A stretch of DNA of 64,000 bases from Polytrichum commune (GCA_950295325.1 OX485804.1:39730429-39794428); one strand, 5' to 3'. Numbered from the stretch's first letter, positions 1 to 12,527 are shown. The notes: generated from the sequence alone by a model not told the origin. Numbers and translations are program-made.

Positions 1-350
1 AGGAAAAAATATCTCCCTTTGTTGCAATTGGAGTCCAACGTGTTCGAGCGCAAACACCTCCTCCCTCAAGAAATTGGTACCTATTGTCACCGACCATGTG
101 CTAGGTATTACAGGACCCTTGGTTTTTTGTTGCCACACACCACTTGATGTTGTCAAGGCAAAGCCAATACTCGTGTTCCACATTGTTGGTGGAGTAGAAC
201 TCCTTCTTCATTCTTTTGTAAGTTGGAGCAAGAGTGTCATGTTTGCCACTATACTGTCTTTTGCATTGCATAAAGTACTTGTATTGGCTTGCTTTGCCTA
301 ACATCTTTTGGTTGAGCTAGGGGGCATTCTAGCAATGTTTTGTCACCTTC
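1..350 (-). pseudogene. Decayed fragment of MULE-like transposase (older copy)
   Basis: On the minus strand this stretch encodes a broken version of the part of the transposase that lies at about 60000-60330. Shared blocks include GKHDT.APTYK, KEF.S.NNVE.E.W and the start of the following D.IK.CV segment, and the + strand DNA aligns over most of the interval. It carries stops and frameshifts and runs off the left edge of the window, so only a fragment is visible. It is more degraded than the copy near the right end, which suggests an older insertion. The family assignment rests entirely on the better copy. Confidence 0.75.
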
Positions 351-1850
351 GCCACATAACCATCTTAACATAATTCAAGGTCATTTTGGAGGTATATGCG
401 AAATGTCCAATGGCAAATGAGTAATATGAGATAATAAAGTGTAAACCTTTGTAGTGTTAAAAATAAAATAGTTGCATTGTGAAACATATGACATACAAAT
501 TTATATAATCATTTTAAGGTCATTGGCAATTTGATTCTTGCGTGACATCCTTGTTTTCCTTGTTGAGACTTAGTTTTTTGTTGAGAAAATCTGGGTGACC
601 ACCAAAATGATCCATTTCAAGACATTTTGAGATTCCAGATCATTTTCTCATTTGTTCCTAACATTGTCAATATATTTTGTGAGCTAATGTGCAACGAAAT
701 TGGGACTGCCACTCATGTTTCAACAAACAAGAGGATTTTAAAAGCACTAATCTTTCAAATATGTGTTAAACCCACCTCTTTGACGCAAAATTCAATTGAC
801 CGTGTCACGTAAGAATGCACCATGTAAGACTTCATGTAGGTTTTTCATCCATTCATTGAAACTTCCTTCAACCTTGGTCCTTAGGCTCTCAAGCTCTAGT
901 GTAAAGTGGGTTGTGACAGTCTCAAGATTTTCCACCCATGCCAAAGATTTAGAATTTTAAACTCTAGTGGAAAGAGCCCCTAGATTGGACACCCATATTT
1001 GAGTTGTATACAACAATGCTTGTGGTTATGAATGGATACTAGAATTCCCCCTTTCAAAAGTCACATGTAACAAAGACACTGGACCGTGTGCTCAAAATAT
1101 GTTATCATTCTATATTTTTAAAATTGAACATAATTGGGAGGATTTGTGTGAACACAGAAAGAAAAAAAGAAAATCTTCACTTTGACCTCCTATAAATTAT
1201 GCTTCTCAACCCTAAATCAATATAACTAGAAATGAACATTTGTGTGATTTGCGATTGGTAAATGAATGAGACAATTCGTGATCCAATCCAATGGCCAAGA
1301 TCGTGAGTTAAGCTAAGGTTGGTAGCGCCCACAATGGTTCATGCTTCTTGGAGAATTTGTTGCCATTTTCAAGAGCCATATCACCACCAACTACACCTAC
1401 TCTACTTGGATCGGATCCTGATGAACACAGTGACGCCGTTTCTAAATTCAAACATCTTTGACATTTTCCACACTTTTGTGAATCTAGGTATACTTTTTAA
1501 GTACTCTCTACACCAATCAACAAAACAGGACGGAATACATGTGACCTGACTTGGATAAGAGCTTCTTGCAGTTTGCAAAAATGCCAACCTTATTAGCCTA
1601 AAGTTATATCATAGATATTTTCATTAACACCCGAGGCTCGGATTTTGGTTTTGGAACAAGGCAATTGTCACGTGATTTAAAAGAAATGTCAGAATAAATC
1701 AAACACGTGATTCGACATGCATTGAGAAAACTCCCTAGTCTAGCAACTTGAAATGAACCTATCCATAACAAACGTCAGCTCCCAATTTCATCACATGAGC
1801 CGTTCAAATCTTTGCTTCTCACTTCAAACCATTACTTTACAACATTCTCC
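351..1850. other. Intergenic, no gene seen
   Basis: AT-rich sequence with only short chance reading frames. It includes a copy, near 1030-1110, of a dispersed motif (a 'cacatagtccaatctc'-type block, here inverted) that recurs at about 4900-4990, 11735-11840, 21480-21560 and 24640-24790. Confidence 0.5.
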
Positions 1851-1929
1851 AGTGGTAAGTCTTCGTTTGTGAGACAAGGGTTTGATACTCGAAGTCAACC
1901 CATTTTGAATCGGGCCGAAGTATGAGATG

Positions 1930-2290
1930 ACCCTAAACTACTTGGTGATAGTGGAGACGTACCTATTTTCTGAATGGAGTGGTTGGCGGTTCGATTCCCG
2001 TTGTGAGATCTTCTTTCTACTTGACGGTGGAAACTAGCTAGGTAGGTAGGAAGCCAAGAGCCCACCCACCGCAAGGTATGCAGTAAACCCCACCCTGCAT
2101 CAAGCGGATTCTTGAGCAAGGTAGGGCCAACTGGCTCAAATTCACATCGGATCGAACGACGTTGATTATAAATGAATCAAGCTGAATCGTGAAGCTAGGG
2201 TCCCAAACTGTTATCATCTGTTCGATTTCAGAGAATCTCAAGGACACCTTAAAGAAAATGGTCCACACACCTTACATGACAAAGCTTGAT
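1930..2290 (+). mobile_element. tRNA-derived SINE-like sequence
   Basis: Two RNA polymerase III promoter elements lie at a tRNA-like distance: an A-box-like TGGTGATAGTGG near 1950 and a B-box match GGTTCGATTCC at about 1988-1998. The sequence does not fold into an obvious intact tRNA, so a tRNA-headed SINE is the simplest reading. The 3' boundary is not defined and no target duplication was found. Confidence 0.4.
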
Positions 2291-2299
2291 GTATGTTAA

Positions 2300-5200
2300 G
2301 GTAGACATGCCTAATTTAGTTACTTGTCTTAATCGGACACCTACATTCAAGTGATATATGGTTTGGAGTGGCTCCGAGAATGGATGCTAAAAAGACATAT
2401 GTTTAAAAGAAACTGGACTAATTCTCAAAATACAGTAACTATTCTAGGGTTGATAGTCAAACATAATCGGGGAGGACATGTATGATCATTTAGTGAGCAT
2501 GATTATCTTCACAACGATAATGCATAAGATATTCATATGAGCTCTGAAAATCATGAGGAAAGTGGCTACAACCTCAATCCAGATTTGTTCGCCATCATTG
2601 TGCTAATTGTGTGATTCATATCCTAGGAAAAGTGGGCTAGTCATAAAAAGTAATCATCGAAGACACATTGGCGTGCCTATCTGAATAAACAAGAATTAAA
2701 GCTCATGTGTTGAGGGGTCAGTGTATGCCCCTGTGAATGCCCCTGTGTATGATAACTATGCATTCCCAAAATATTTGCATGGAAAACCTCAAATTCGTGT
2801 TCATACAAGGCCATGAACAATGTCATAGCCGAACAAGTTCAAGGAAGCCTGGTGTTGGTCTTGTGTGGTGACTCTTCTTTTGAATGGTACATGGCAAGGC
2901 TTGTAGTCAAGAACAAACACCAAAAAGACACGTGTGACAGTAGAAGTACTCACTATAGTGGGTCACATAGTCACCTTCAGTACCCCCTCAGTACCACATA
3001 CTTTACTTCACTTAAGGTAGAGGGGTTTAAACCAACAGTTTAAGTTGTTGCACATACATATAGCTATGTGGTTGATATAAAGAATATGTATTCATATTAG
3101 TCTTCGGTCTAAGCGTAGGAATAAAGAAAAAAGAAGCCTCAATTGATTATTCGATGAATATTCAAAGTCAAAACCATGAGCTTTTTGAAACCAATCCCTA
3201 GGTCATGTGTATGACGACCTTGCATTTGATGAGGACCCCCACCTTCATTGCCTAGAACCAACACAACATAGTTGGGTATTAGACCCAAGCTAGATCAAAG
3301 CCGAACCAATAACGGTGCACAAAGCCACATGGCCACCTCCATGATCTCACCTGGTTCGGTTGCAAAACCGTCACCCTGCATCTTGGGTATTGACCCCCTT
3401 TGTATTTTGTGGGCCTATCTCCTCAACTTTTTGAATAGATTTGCTATAACCATCGAACCCTCCCGTGAATAGAATGGCCAAAATATGCATTGACAAGCCA
3501 CCCTAAACCCATCTTGAACCAACTCGAGACATAGTGCAACCCGTTACCTACCCTACTTGAAGGTAGTGAAGGCTAGTATGAGGTGGCACCACCAACGGCA
3601 CCTAAAAATGTCACTTCGTAGGCCCGGGCACTCCTACACCATGGGGAACAATTCAAGGTAGTAGTGTTGGCAATTGGGAGGCGTTTATAGGTGTTGCTTT
3701 TGTGTGGGGTGTGGGTTTTAGCACCCTCTACCTTATATCCATTGGCAAATGATAGGTGTAACTTGCTTGAAATACACATCACATAACTTCATGTGAAATT
3801 GTAAGAGGATGGAACAAACTAAATGCGGACATTAGGTTACTAAAAAATATGAAACTAAAAAATACACATACTAAAATCAACACACTAATTTAAATTTCAT
3901 TCTAGAATAACAAAGACCCCTTCAAATGGTAAGTCACAAAAGTTATTATAACATCAATGCTAATGAGGATTTTGCAATGTTTTTGTCTTCCAAGTTGATT
4001 ACATGCTTTATTAACACTTTCACTTCCGGAATGAAATTCCAATCAATTGCTTCTTTACTAAGTGGAAGCGCGCACACACACACACACACAATTTTGGACC
4101 TTGAAGATGAAGTGCACTTGATATGGGATTTATGGATAAGTGGCCTTATAAATGCAAGGGCAATGGTTTTTTCGAAGTCAGGTGGGACGGGCGGGCGGGA
4201 GTTTTCGGACAAGTCTATAAAATCTCGATTTCTTTATGGGGGCCGCCCTTGCCCGTATCTACCTCCCTCGAAAAGCTCGTAGGGGAAGGTTTAACGTCCC
4301 CCTCCCCGCCTCCTACCTTCACAACCGGCAGTTTCTTCACATCGACGTCTCTCTCTATATATATGTGTGTGTTGGGGGGGGGGGGTAGAAAGAGAACAAA
4401 AATCATATGATGCATACTGATATGTATGACTGGATCTCATTGATACAGGACTGTGAATACCTTCTCAAATTGAGAATGAAGGAGAAAATTAGCAAGCGAC
4501 TTTTAGTGTGGGATGTCCACATTTTGCAAGTATGGACAACGAAGAACATCAATGGACTTTTGATACCATGTAAAACTGCTTGATGAGATGTCTTGAGGAA
4601 TGATAGACTTGAGATGTGCTTTGGACTTGTGATCATTGAGTACTTGTGGCAAATATTAAAAGTTGGATGTCATTTGAAACCAAAATGCACCGAGAATGAT
4701 CAATTTAAGATGTATTGTGAAGCTCTCCAAACATTTATCAACAGATTCTTCATTGGTAGTTTTAAATGCACCTATCTACATGCATGTGTATCAACACTTA
4801 CCCATCCATTGCGGCCTCACAAATAACACACGTTTTTCAAACACAGTATTTAGTGGGTAATTAGCATGTAAGGTTTCTCCCAGTAATTGTGATTGTCACA
4901 ATATTCCTATATGTTCTCTACAAGTTTACAATTTTGCATTGCAAAGACACTTGTAACATGAGATTGGACTATGTGCTCAAATCACAAATGTCATGTTAGG
5001 TTTAATAATTGATACAATTGTGAGGATCACCAATGCAGTCAATCAAAGAGGACGGAATTTTCTCTTTGACATCTTCTAGTTTTTGCATATGTACTCCGCT
5101 ATTGAAACTTAAAATGACAATCGTGGACAAAAAAACTTGTACTTTGTGTATAGAATCCTCTTTTTGTGAACCCAAAAAAAGGGGGGAGGGGATTGTTGGA

Positions 5201-5300
5201 AGTAGACAACTTAATAAGCTCATTTCGTCTATTGCGAAAGATCTCCGCTCTTGATTCCTAAAGAAGGTGCATCTATTTAATTAGTTACATCACCTAAGTA
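2300..5300. other. Intergenic, no gene seen
   Basis: No reading frame here has a recognisable domain or coding character. The stretch contains a short CA microsatellite (4073-4090), a 12-base G run (4374-4385) and an inverted copy of the dispersed repeat noted near 1030-1110 (about 4900-4990). Confidence 0.5.
4073..4090. repeat. (CA)n microsatellite
   Basis: Nine CA units in a row, flanked by non-repetitive sequence. Confidence 0.9.
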
Positions 5301-5305
5301 GCCTA

Positions 5306-5335
5306 GTACACTATTTATGGTATTTAGTGTCACGT
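5306..5335. repeat. Isolated end of CACTA-ended MITE family
   Basis: A short block with the CACTA... and ...TTTAGTGTCA signature of the MITEs at 10374-10731 and 12932-13303. No second end was found nearby, so it looks like a truncated copy. Confidence 0.4.
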
Positions 5336-5458
5336 ATGCTATTTGAGGAGGGCCTAAACTTGATGTCTAAAGGTCTCAAAGTGTCACGCCCGCTAATTGC
5401 CAATATAATTCCATTCATCAACATAAGTAACTTCTTCTAGGACATATTGCATATTAGA

Positions 5459-5725
5459 TTCCAAGACAAACAAACACCATCAAGTAATTCTCTCAAATTG
5501 ATAGAGTTTGAGGCATATTACATTAAACCAAATCCTCCCCTCTTTTTCCGCCAACAAAATATGCAATGGTCCTGCAAGATGGTCCATTCTCACTTCACAC
5601 TATGCTTGAGGGCCCGTGACTACATAAAACGGCTTTCCCAACACCCATGGCACGCCCTTTGGATGAGAGTCAAGGGTCCTCACCATTACAACGTCACGGC
5701 TCTTGGCTCATGTGTGAAGTGACCC
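5459..5725 (+). mobile_element. Truncated copy of PIF/Harbinger-like MITE
   Basis: About 265 bp closely match the right part of the 11924-12527 element in the same orientation, including the end ...TGTGTGAAGTGACCC followed by TTA. The left end is missing. Both copies contain a long reading frame (around PNPPLFFRQQN), but frame sharing between two transposon copies does not make it a gene. Confidence 0.75.
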
Positions 5726-6472
5726 TTATGTTGAAGTTGTTAATCATCAATGTAACCTAAGGTAGACATACCATAACCCGTTAACCACCCTCTAGCCATG
5801 CACTAGACCACCGTCATAATGATGAAGTGCCATTTCTAAAACTGATCATGGCTCAGCAGCAACTTCAATGCGTGTACACATAGTGTAGCCAATGGAAGTC
5901 AAGTGTTAATGTACTCATGAGGTAACTGATTTAGGCGATGTTCTGTATGAAAATGCGGATTACCGTGTTCGGTGTAGGGAGAATCTAGTGAACGAGTAGG
6001 GGTTTGGGCAACTTTCCACTTTGAAAAATTGTAGCATTTTTTGTATAGGACAAAAAAATTATGAAACAACTTGCATTCTTCATGAATCCTTCTCGTCTAT
6101 CTTGGAAAATCATCTCCTGATTGTCAGACCAGATCTTCAATGCAGATCACCTTATTTTCACGGGTTATGGTGTTTTCTACCCTAGCGTATGCTTCGAAAG
6201 AGGGTAAGTGGGCACTATTACCATAAACGGTGTAAGTCCGTATTAGATAGATCTGTCGACTATGCATCGTCTCCATCCGATCCGCCCTGCACTGAATCCA
6301 TCCCCCCCGAAGTTCCAAATGTGCGGAAAGGTGGAGGAGCTACTTGCGCCAGTAGATTCACAGGTGGGAGCACCGCAGAAGCCGAGATCGTAGCTGGCTG
6401 AGTCACAATCCCCCGCAGTTTAGCCACCGACCGCGCAGCGAGACCTGATCGGAGCTCTACCCCTTCGATCTC

Positions 6473-6480
6473 CTATATAT
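6473..6480 (+). promoter_or_regulatory. Probable TATA box of the 6608 gene
   Basis: CTATATAT lies about 130 bases upstream of the start codon, leaving room for a leader of roughly 100 bases beginning near 6505. The sequence just upstream is more GC-rich than the surrounding intergenic DNA, as expected for a promoter. Inferred from position and sequence only. Confidence 0.55.
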
Positions 6481-6607
6481 GTGCTTTGCCTCTCCCTGCA
6501 AACCCAGCACCAGATTCTATCCACTCTCTATCTTGCACTCATTCCACATTCTTTGCGCCATCTGTGAAGTTGTACACTTGTTTGTTAGATTTCGTTTTTT
6601 TTGAACC

Positions 6608-7911
6608 ATGGGACACTCGGACTCTGAATCCGGCTCTGACTCTGACTCCAAGCATTCGAAGCACGATAAGCACTCGAAGCACGACAAGCATGACAAGCAC
6701 GATAAGAAGGATAAGAAGGACAAGAAGGACAAGCACCACGACGAGGGTGACAGCAAGAAGTCTGGGAAGCATGGCGACGAGTCGCACCTGGTGATGCCCG
6801 GAGGTGGAGGAGGCCACGGGGATCAAGGTCACGGTGGAGGCCACGGGATGCCGCAGGTTCCCCCTGGTCCTTACACGGGAGGGTACGGCAAGTTCAAGAA
6901 GGAAGATGTAAGTTGACGATCTTTCTTGGTTTCGATGTGCACCGTTGCCTCTCACAATCTGGTTTTTAGAATGTCGATGCTTGCATTACACTTTGGAGAG
7001 TTGTCTTGAAGGAGTAGGTGGTGCTTTCGTTGATGACACATTCGAAATGCACTGTTTGTTTCTAGCCTTCCGTGGAACAGTTTTGTTCACAGGATTCTAT
7101 TGTCCCTCGATTTCGTTCCATGAGAGTGCTTTGGTCAGCACGAATGTATAGCACACGAGATGTTTACTTAGCTTCCCAGTTTGGGTTTTCTGCGTCGTTT
7201 TGCATTCCTTAGTAGTGACTGTCGATTGTACGACATCGCGTGTACTGGACTGTCGAAGAAGAGACATTTAGCCGCTTCTTCTGCGGACTCCGCATTGTTG
7301 CATATCTGTGTAGTTCCGGTTGGATAGTTGCAAATCTTTGTCAGTGATATGCCCCGATGTTTTGCCCTTGTAACCTTCTCTGTAAAGGCAGAGCGAGAGA
7401 TTGAGAATCTGTGAATAAATAGCAGGTTTTTATGCATCCACTTGTTCGATTAGATTAAGAAGAAATTAGGCGACATCGCGTTTACAGAAGTGGTATTGCA
7501 GATTATAAAGACAGTCGCCGCTTCTTCTGTGGCCATCACATTTGTTACATGTTTGTGTGGTCGCGTTGAATAATTGCAAATTCTCGTCTGTGGCATGCTT
7601 CGATGTGCTTGCCCCTGTAACTTCGCGTTCAAAGCATCTGTGACTAAACTAGCGATTAATTGTGTTGGCAGGTTGAGAACCTGAAGCACAGGACTGACAT
7701 CTCCGACGAAGAGCGTGAGCATCGCCGAAAGGTTTTGATGGCCGAAGTGGCCGCCGGAGTAGTTGGCGCAGGAGTTCTCGGAGTGGCCGGGTATGCCGCA
7801 TACCAGCACTTCAACAAGGATGATGACGAGAAGAACATGGCCGGGGGTCCTGGAGCACCACAACAAGGAGCACCACATCCCGAGGGAGGGAAGACAAGCT
7901 GGTTCAAGTGA
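6608..7911 (+). CDS. His/Asp/Lys- and Gly-rich protein with a hydrophobic segment, two exons
   Basis: Exon 1 is 6608-6907 and exon 2 is 7672-7911. The intron (6908-7671) starts GTAAGT, ends TTGGCAG and is phase 0, giving 179 residues. The start is the first ATG after the TATA box and leader. Residues 1-14 are Ser/Asp/Glu-rich; about 15-47 are a low-complexity run of H-D-K and K-D units; about 60-90 are Gly/His-rich and end in a YTGGYGKFKK-type block. Exon 2 opens with a charged helix (about 101-125) followed by an Ala/Val/Gly-rich hydrophobic stretch (126-144) with closely spaced glycines, resembling a glycine zipper or single membrane helix. The tail is Gly/Pro-rich and ends SWFK. The layout recalls small plant glycine-rich stress or membrane-associated proteins, but I do not recognise the family and assign no function. 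Histidine clusters could bind metal; that is speculation. Confidence 0.8.
7231..7625 (+). repeat. Diverged tandem duplication inside the intron
   Basis: Two roughly 150-bp blocks (about 7231-7381 and 7469-7625, offset about 238) share the order GACATCGCGT, CCGCTTCTTCTG, TTGCA..T.TGTGT, TTGCAAAT and a CCCTGTAAC-type end. They lie wholly within the intron of the 6608 gene. Confidence 0.7.
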
Positions 7912-7999
7912 GACCATGGCGAGGATGCCATAGCGAGTGGATCATAAACCACAGCTTAACCTTGTAGTATGAAAGGAAGTAGATATCTTATGTTAAAGG

Positions 8000-10370
8000 A
8001 GCGCCTAGTTTTTGTATAGAAAATAATGCAAAGCAAGACAGATGAAGTCATCGAAAAGGCAATGCAAGCGAGGAGATGTGGGGTGGCTGCGGAGGATAAA
8101 GGAGATGATAGTAACGCACATATTGTTCCAGCATCGTAAATGCCGCTCTGCATATTGAGCGTTTTGTTGTACAGCTTGGCTTCTAGTTGCCGTGGATTCG
8201 ATTTTTGATAATCGCAAAGGCCGTTCTTGCTTGCATTTTCGGATAGTCGGTTTCTTCTTCCATGACTTTCTTGCGTCCATTGTTTGTTGGAATGCAATCT
8301 CGGAATTCTCTTAAGCAAATTCTAGTTGCCGTGAAATCGGTTTGATGAAGTTTTTATTAGTGTCGCTGTTAAATAGCATGTTTAGCTCAATTTATCATAC
8401 CTTATTACTCTTTCCCGATCTGCTGTTTCAATTTGTAGTCATGCTTGAGAGTATCTGCAAATCTAGTTGATTATAAATGATTAATTTTAGGATAAACAAC
8501 TCTCCATTGACAATTGTGGTTTGTACATGTAACTATATTGTTGTAAATCATCCTCTCAAAATACCTTCCTACTGAGAAAAATCGTTAAGAGACATGTTGG
8601 TTTGCAAGTAACTCTAGCTTACATTGTAAGCTACCATTGAAAATTTGCACTGAAGATCATAGACTTGTGATTTGGGTGTTTGTTTTCAAAATGCAAGTCG
8701 TCGTTGATTGTGAAATTACATCTGGACATATGCTAAAATATATAAAACAAATTTATCCTTCGATGGTGGGCAGTTCGTGTATAACCATGTTATAATGACC
8801 ACATGAGCAGGTGTCATGACAGTGTGATTAATCAACTGGAGCATATGTTGATCACAAAATTGGAATTATGCAACACTAAAAGTATTTATCATAGATCTCA
8901 TTTTTCACCAACAAAAATCAAATTGGTGGTTTGAACACTATACAACATTCACATGTTTACTTGGTGAACACTTATGTTAACAGTAAAACACTATAGCGCG
9001 GGGTAACTCCAAATAGGAACTGACACTAAATACCAATAACACAATGTAGTGTTAAAAGTTGACACCTACTTGTTGCATTGACTCCCCTTAGGCTTGGTGG
9101 GAAATGGTTTTTTTGGGGGAGAGGTGAATATGTCATCCACATTACATACTTTGCACTTTCAAGAACTTTATTTGTGCATATATGGTGGTTGTGATGGTAT
9201 GAAGTTACAACATTTATTATCATCTCATCATCATTTCTCACCATATTATGATAAAATTGTCTATCAAAGATATAAAATGTTGTGCTACAATTCATTGTGC
9301 ATTCTTAAGGTTGCATGGTCCAACCACCGGGTGATAGCACACATGGTCATCTCACCTTGAAGACCCATCCAATGAGTTGTAGATTTGTTCTGTTACTTCT
9401 TAATGCATTTTGTCTTGACACTTGCTATTAACTGTGTAAAGTAAGGTGGGGTGGAAAGGTCTAGGTTTGAAGACAATGACATGAACTACTAGATGCCAAT
9501 TATCATGTTCAATATACTACGTTGTGTATCACAAAGGAATAGTGACCCTTGTCAAGGCAAATGTGGTCAAGTGAAGGGAGTAATTTGACCACAAATATGA
9601 CTAATGGGTCTTGAAGCTAACATGACTCCTCTTGGGCTTGGTGTGAGATTATTTTGCCTTGGGGTTCATGAACCTCACAATTCCACTACAATCTATTTTC
9701 CAATAAGTAATCACATAAGCCCTCTCAATTGTGCTAACTATTATTACAAAGGCATTCAATGTGTGGACAACATTTGGGATAGTGTAGGCAATTAGCTTAG
9801 AATACAAACTCAATGGTGCCAACTACTAGATAGTGTCCTGAACATTACTCTTTTAGGTGAATGGATAGCTTTTCCAAAGGAGGAGAAATAGGCCCGGCTT
9901 CGTGATGTAGTGCCCAACTGGCTTTACCCCCGGGTCAATGCATCACTAAGTGCTCTATGGTTGATGCTCACTCTAGGTGCCTTACTAAATGGATTGGCCC
10001 CACTAGCAACATGGGTGACTTTTCTTACTAAATACATATACGGTGACATATATGTATTAGGTGCATCTGTTAAAGTTATCCACACCACTAGGGGGCGAAA
10101 CAAAACAAGTCTTGTTGTTCGTGAAAACATCACATGACACGTAACAATGTCTTATGTGTCGTTTTCTCAAATGCAAGGAAGGCCAACTTGAATTGGTCTT
10201 TGGAAGCAACTTTTGCCAACTACACAAGTTTTTGCTAACTACAACTTCTTCCAAATTTCAAATACATTCGACAAGACTAGAAACTAAATCAGACTTGGAA
10301 AAAAAAATGTCGCATGTGAATGTGACATTTTCACGAATGTCATGTTAAGAAATCACCTTTTATGGCAAAA
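8000..10370. other. 3' flank and intergenic, no gene seen
   Basis: The 3' untranslated region of the 6608 gene probably occupies the first 100-300 bases. The rest is AT-rich without recognisable coding. Around 8930-9060 there are pieces resembling the CACTA-ended MITE family. Confidence 0.45.
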
Positions 10371-10373
10371 CTA

Positions 10374-10731
10374 CACTAAATATGATATTTAGTGTCACCG
10401 ATTCTAATTGTCTTTCTCAATACTAATTGTAAACCGTGGTAGTGACACCAACACTATTGTTAACCCAACGTTAGTTATCATTCCTTGTAATTTTTAGGGG
10501 GAATTATAGATTTACAGTGTTGCAATTATTGTCACTTACAAGTGATTTTTTATCCAAATTTCAACCATCCATCACAATATTCCATCACAAGTTGACAAGA
10601 GAAGGTAGGATTTTGGCCAATGGATGAACTCATCCATCATCCATGACAATAATTGTTCACTTAGAAGTGTTATCCGAAAAGTTACCATAGTGACATAAAC
10701 TACCATATGACACTAAATATCTTATTTAGTG
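10374..10731 (+). mobile_element. MITE with CACTA...TAGTG termini, copy 1
   Basis: About 358 bp running from CACTAAATATGATATTTAGTG to a mirrored CACTAAATATCTTATTTAGTG end, flanked by TA on both sides. The termini are inverted repeats and are also internally palindromic. There is no coding capacity. A second copy in inverted orientation lies at 12932-13303. The ends recall CACTA transposons, but the 3-bp target duplication of that superfamily is not evident, so classification is tentative. Confidence 0.75.
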
Positions 10732-10979
10732 TACCTCTTTCAATTGGAACCCAAATCATTGGAGGTGGGTGGGAGGTTATGACTTTCTAAACTACACCAT
10801 CAAGTTTGGTAGGGACTTGGTCATTAACAGGGTCCCTGGGATTATTCACATGGCATGAAAATGGCAAAGCTACCTCCATGGGAACTATATGTTTTACTAG
10901 TCACAAGTATAGGAGCCATTGCATTCTAGTAAGGAGGTGACTTTTATGTGGTGTCAGTCAATGAGCAGTAGGCTCGCAT

Positions 10980-11420
10980 TGTGACCACCTCCATCTCCAA
11001 GCAATGCATTTTTTGTCTCCCTAACATGAGCAAGTTTATTAAGCACACACTTTGGGATTGTATCCAAGCTAGGAGGGCTGGAGGTGGGCTACTTTGTAGT
11101 GAAGTGAAGTGGGGTTTGTACTGGCAACTTTGACAACTTCCACTAAAAACTAACCCTCTTGGGCAAGAAAATCCTCAAAAAGTTTGTCTAATGGATTTCC
11201 ATTTGGCACATGTCAGGAGCATCAACTTGTGGACCATCTAGATTGAACGCAATGATAAGGCCTTTAACCATGTCCAATGGCTTGAGTCTAGTGTTAAACA
11301 TCTCATTTGGGATGATCTTGATATGTATGACAAGATGGCCTAGGCTAGGATCCTTAATTATGTTAAGATTAATTTGTTCTCAGCAGAGGCCATTCTCCAA
11401 GTTTAGATAAAACTTGGGGT
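10980..11420 (+). pseudogene. LINE remnant: reverse-transcriptase zinc-binding region
   Basis: Read on the + strand this has a C-x2-C...H-x4-C arrangement (KQCIFC...KHTLWDC) followed by an ARRAG block and then WTI*IERNDKAFNHVQW. This is the pattern of the zinc-binding domain at the C-terminal end of plant LINE ORF2 proteins, where WxIWxERN is usual. At least two TAG stops sit where tryptophan would be expected or close by. Only the 3' part of the element is recognisable. Confidence 0.65.
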
Positions 11421-11923
11421 GCTAGAGGTGTTCTTTGCAAACGAGATAACTTGAAGATAACTTGGAACTAGAAGCACCAACATAACTAAGAGCTTGCAGT
11501 TGTTGGTGGTGGCTTGGGGGTTGTCCTTGGTAGTTGGGTTTGGGTGATCCTCAATTGGTGGGTCAGTGGGTTGTCTATGGTTTGATCTGTCTTTGGTTTG
11601 TTATTCTTTACATGGCAGCATGACATGCTTGAGGGGACCTTCCTCTTAAAGTGGGCACGTTTGTATTGGTTCTTAATGCATTTGGCGTTGGCTTTTGGCC
11701 TTAAAGAAATAAGAAAAATCGTGCTAACTTTTGAACCTAGAACGATGTCTATATTTGAGACACATAGTCCAATCTCATGGTAACATGTGTCTTTTTTGGT
11801 GTTCGTTTATCACAACAAGCCTTCTTGTATACCACTCAAAGATAGGTGTTCAATCAAGAGAAGCAACCATTGTAAAGGCTCACATGCCTTAAATGTCAGC
11901 TTCAACATTGAGGTGTATACTTA

Positions 11924-12527
11924 GGGCCACTTCACACACAAGGCTGAAGGCCCTTGACCATGGCAATGTAAGAGCTCTCATTGGTCGAAAAGGCGGAGAC
12001 CGTCCAAGTTCACTTCACACTAGGAGGTGAAGGCCTAAAGGCCCAAAGAAAAGTTCGTGGATGAAAAGTCTACATGGAGTCCTATATGGTTGGTTATGGA
12101 TAAGGGTGCATGGTCTACCGGAATTTGCGTCAGACCCACCTCCAAGAGGTGGGCTTGACGCAAATTCTGGGAGACCATGACTTTTTTAATAAATTTTTTC
12201 CAGCATGACAGATTTTAGGACAGATTGCATGGCAGATTCCAGGTAAGATTCTAGGACAGATTCCAAGACAAACAAACACCACCAAGTAATTATCTTAAAT
12301 TGATAAACTTGGAGACATATTATATTAAACCAAATCCTCCCCTCTTTTTCCGCCAACAAAATATGCAATGGTCCCGCAACATGGTTCATTCTCACTTCAC
12401 ACTATGCTTGACGGCCCAAGACTACATAAAAGGGCTTTCCCAACACCCATGGTATGGCTTTTGGATGAGAGTCAAGGGTCCTCACCATTACAAGGTCACG
12501 GCTCTTGGCTCATGTGTGAAGTGGCCC
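11924..12527 (+). mobile_element. PIF/Harbinger (Tourist)-like MITE with TTA duplication
   Basis: The 604-bp element starts GGGCCACTTCACACA and ends TGTGTGAAGTGGCCC, a 15-bp near-perfect inverted repeat. It is flanked by TTA on both sides (11921-11923 and 12528-12530). A 3-bp TTA/TAA duplication with GGG-type ends is characteristic of PIF/Harbinger elements. It has no transposase. It contains a nested hairpin unit (12109-12179) and short GACAGATT-type repeats (about 12206-12270). A truncated copy lies at 5459-5725. Confidence 0.85.
12109..12179. repeat. Hairpin-forming palindromic unit, copy 1
   Basis: CATGGTCT at the left pairs with AGACCATG at the right, and GAATTTGCGTC with GACGCAAATTC. 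The stem continues through ACCCACCT / AGGTGGG with a loop of only a few bases. It lies inside the 11924-12527 MITE, so it is a nested insertion. A second copy lies in a phytochrome intron (23987-24055). Confidence 0.8.

Noticed and set aside
1943-2005. Functional tRNA gene
   Set aside because: A- and B-boxes are present, but I could not find a matching acceptor stem and anticodon arm.
5447-5722. Frame shared with 12300-12602 as a possible small gene pair
   Set aside because: The similarity covers a MITE including its terminus, so the shared frame comes from the transposon.
7450-7952. Minus-strand frames of 155 and 98 codons opposite exon 2 of the 6608 gene
   Set aside because: They are antisense shadows of a well-supported exon and intron with no domain of their own.
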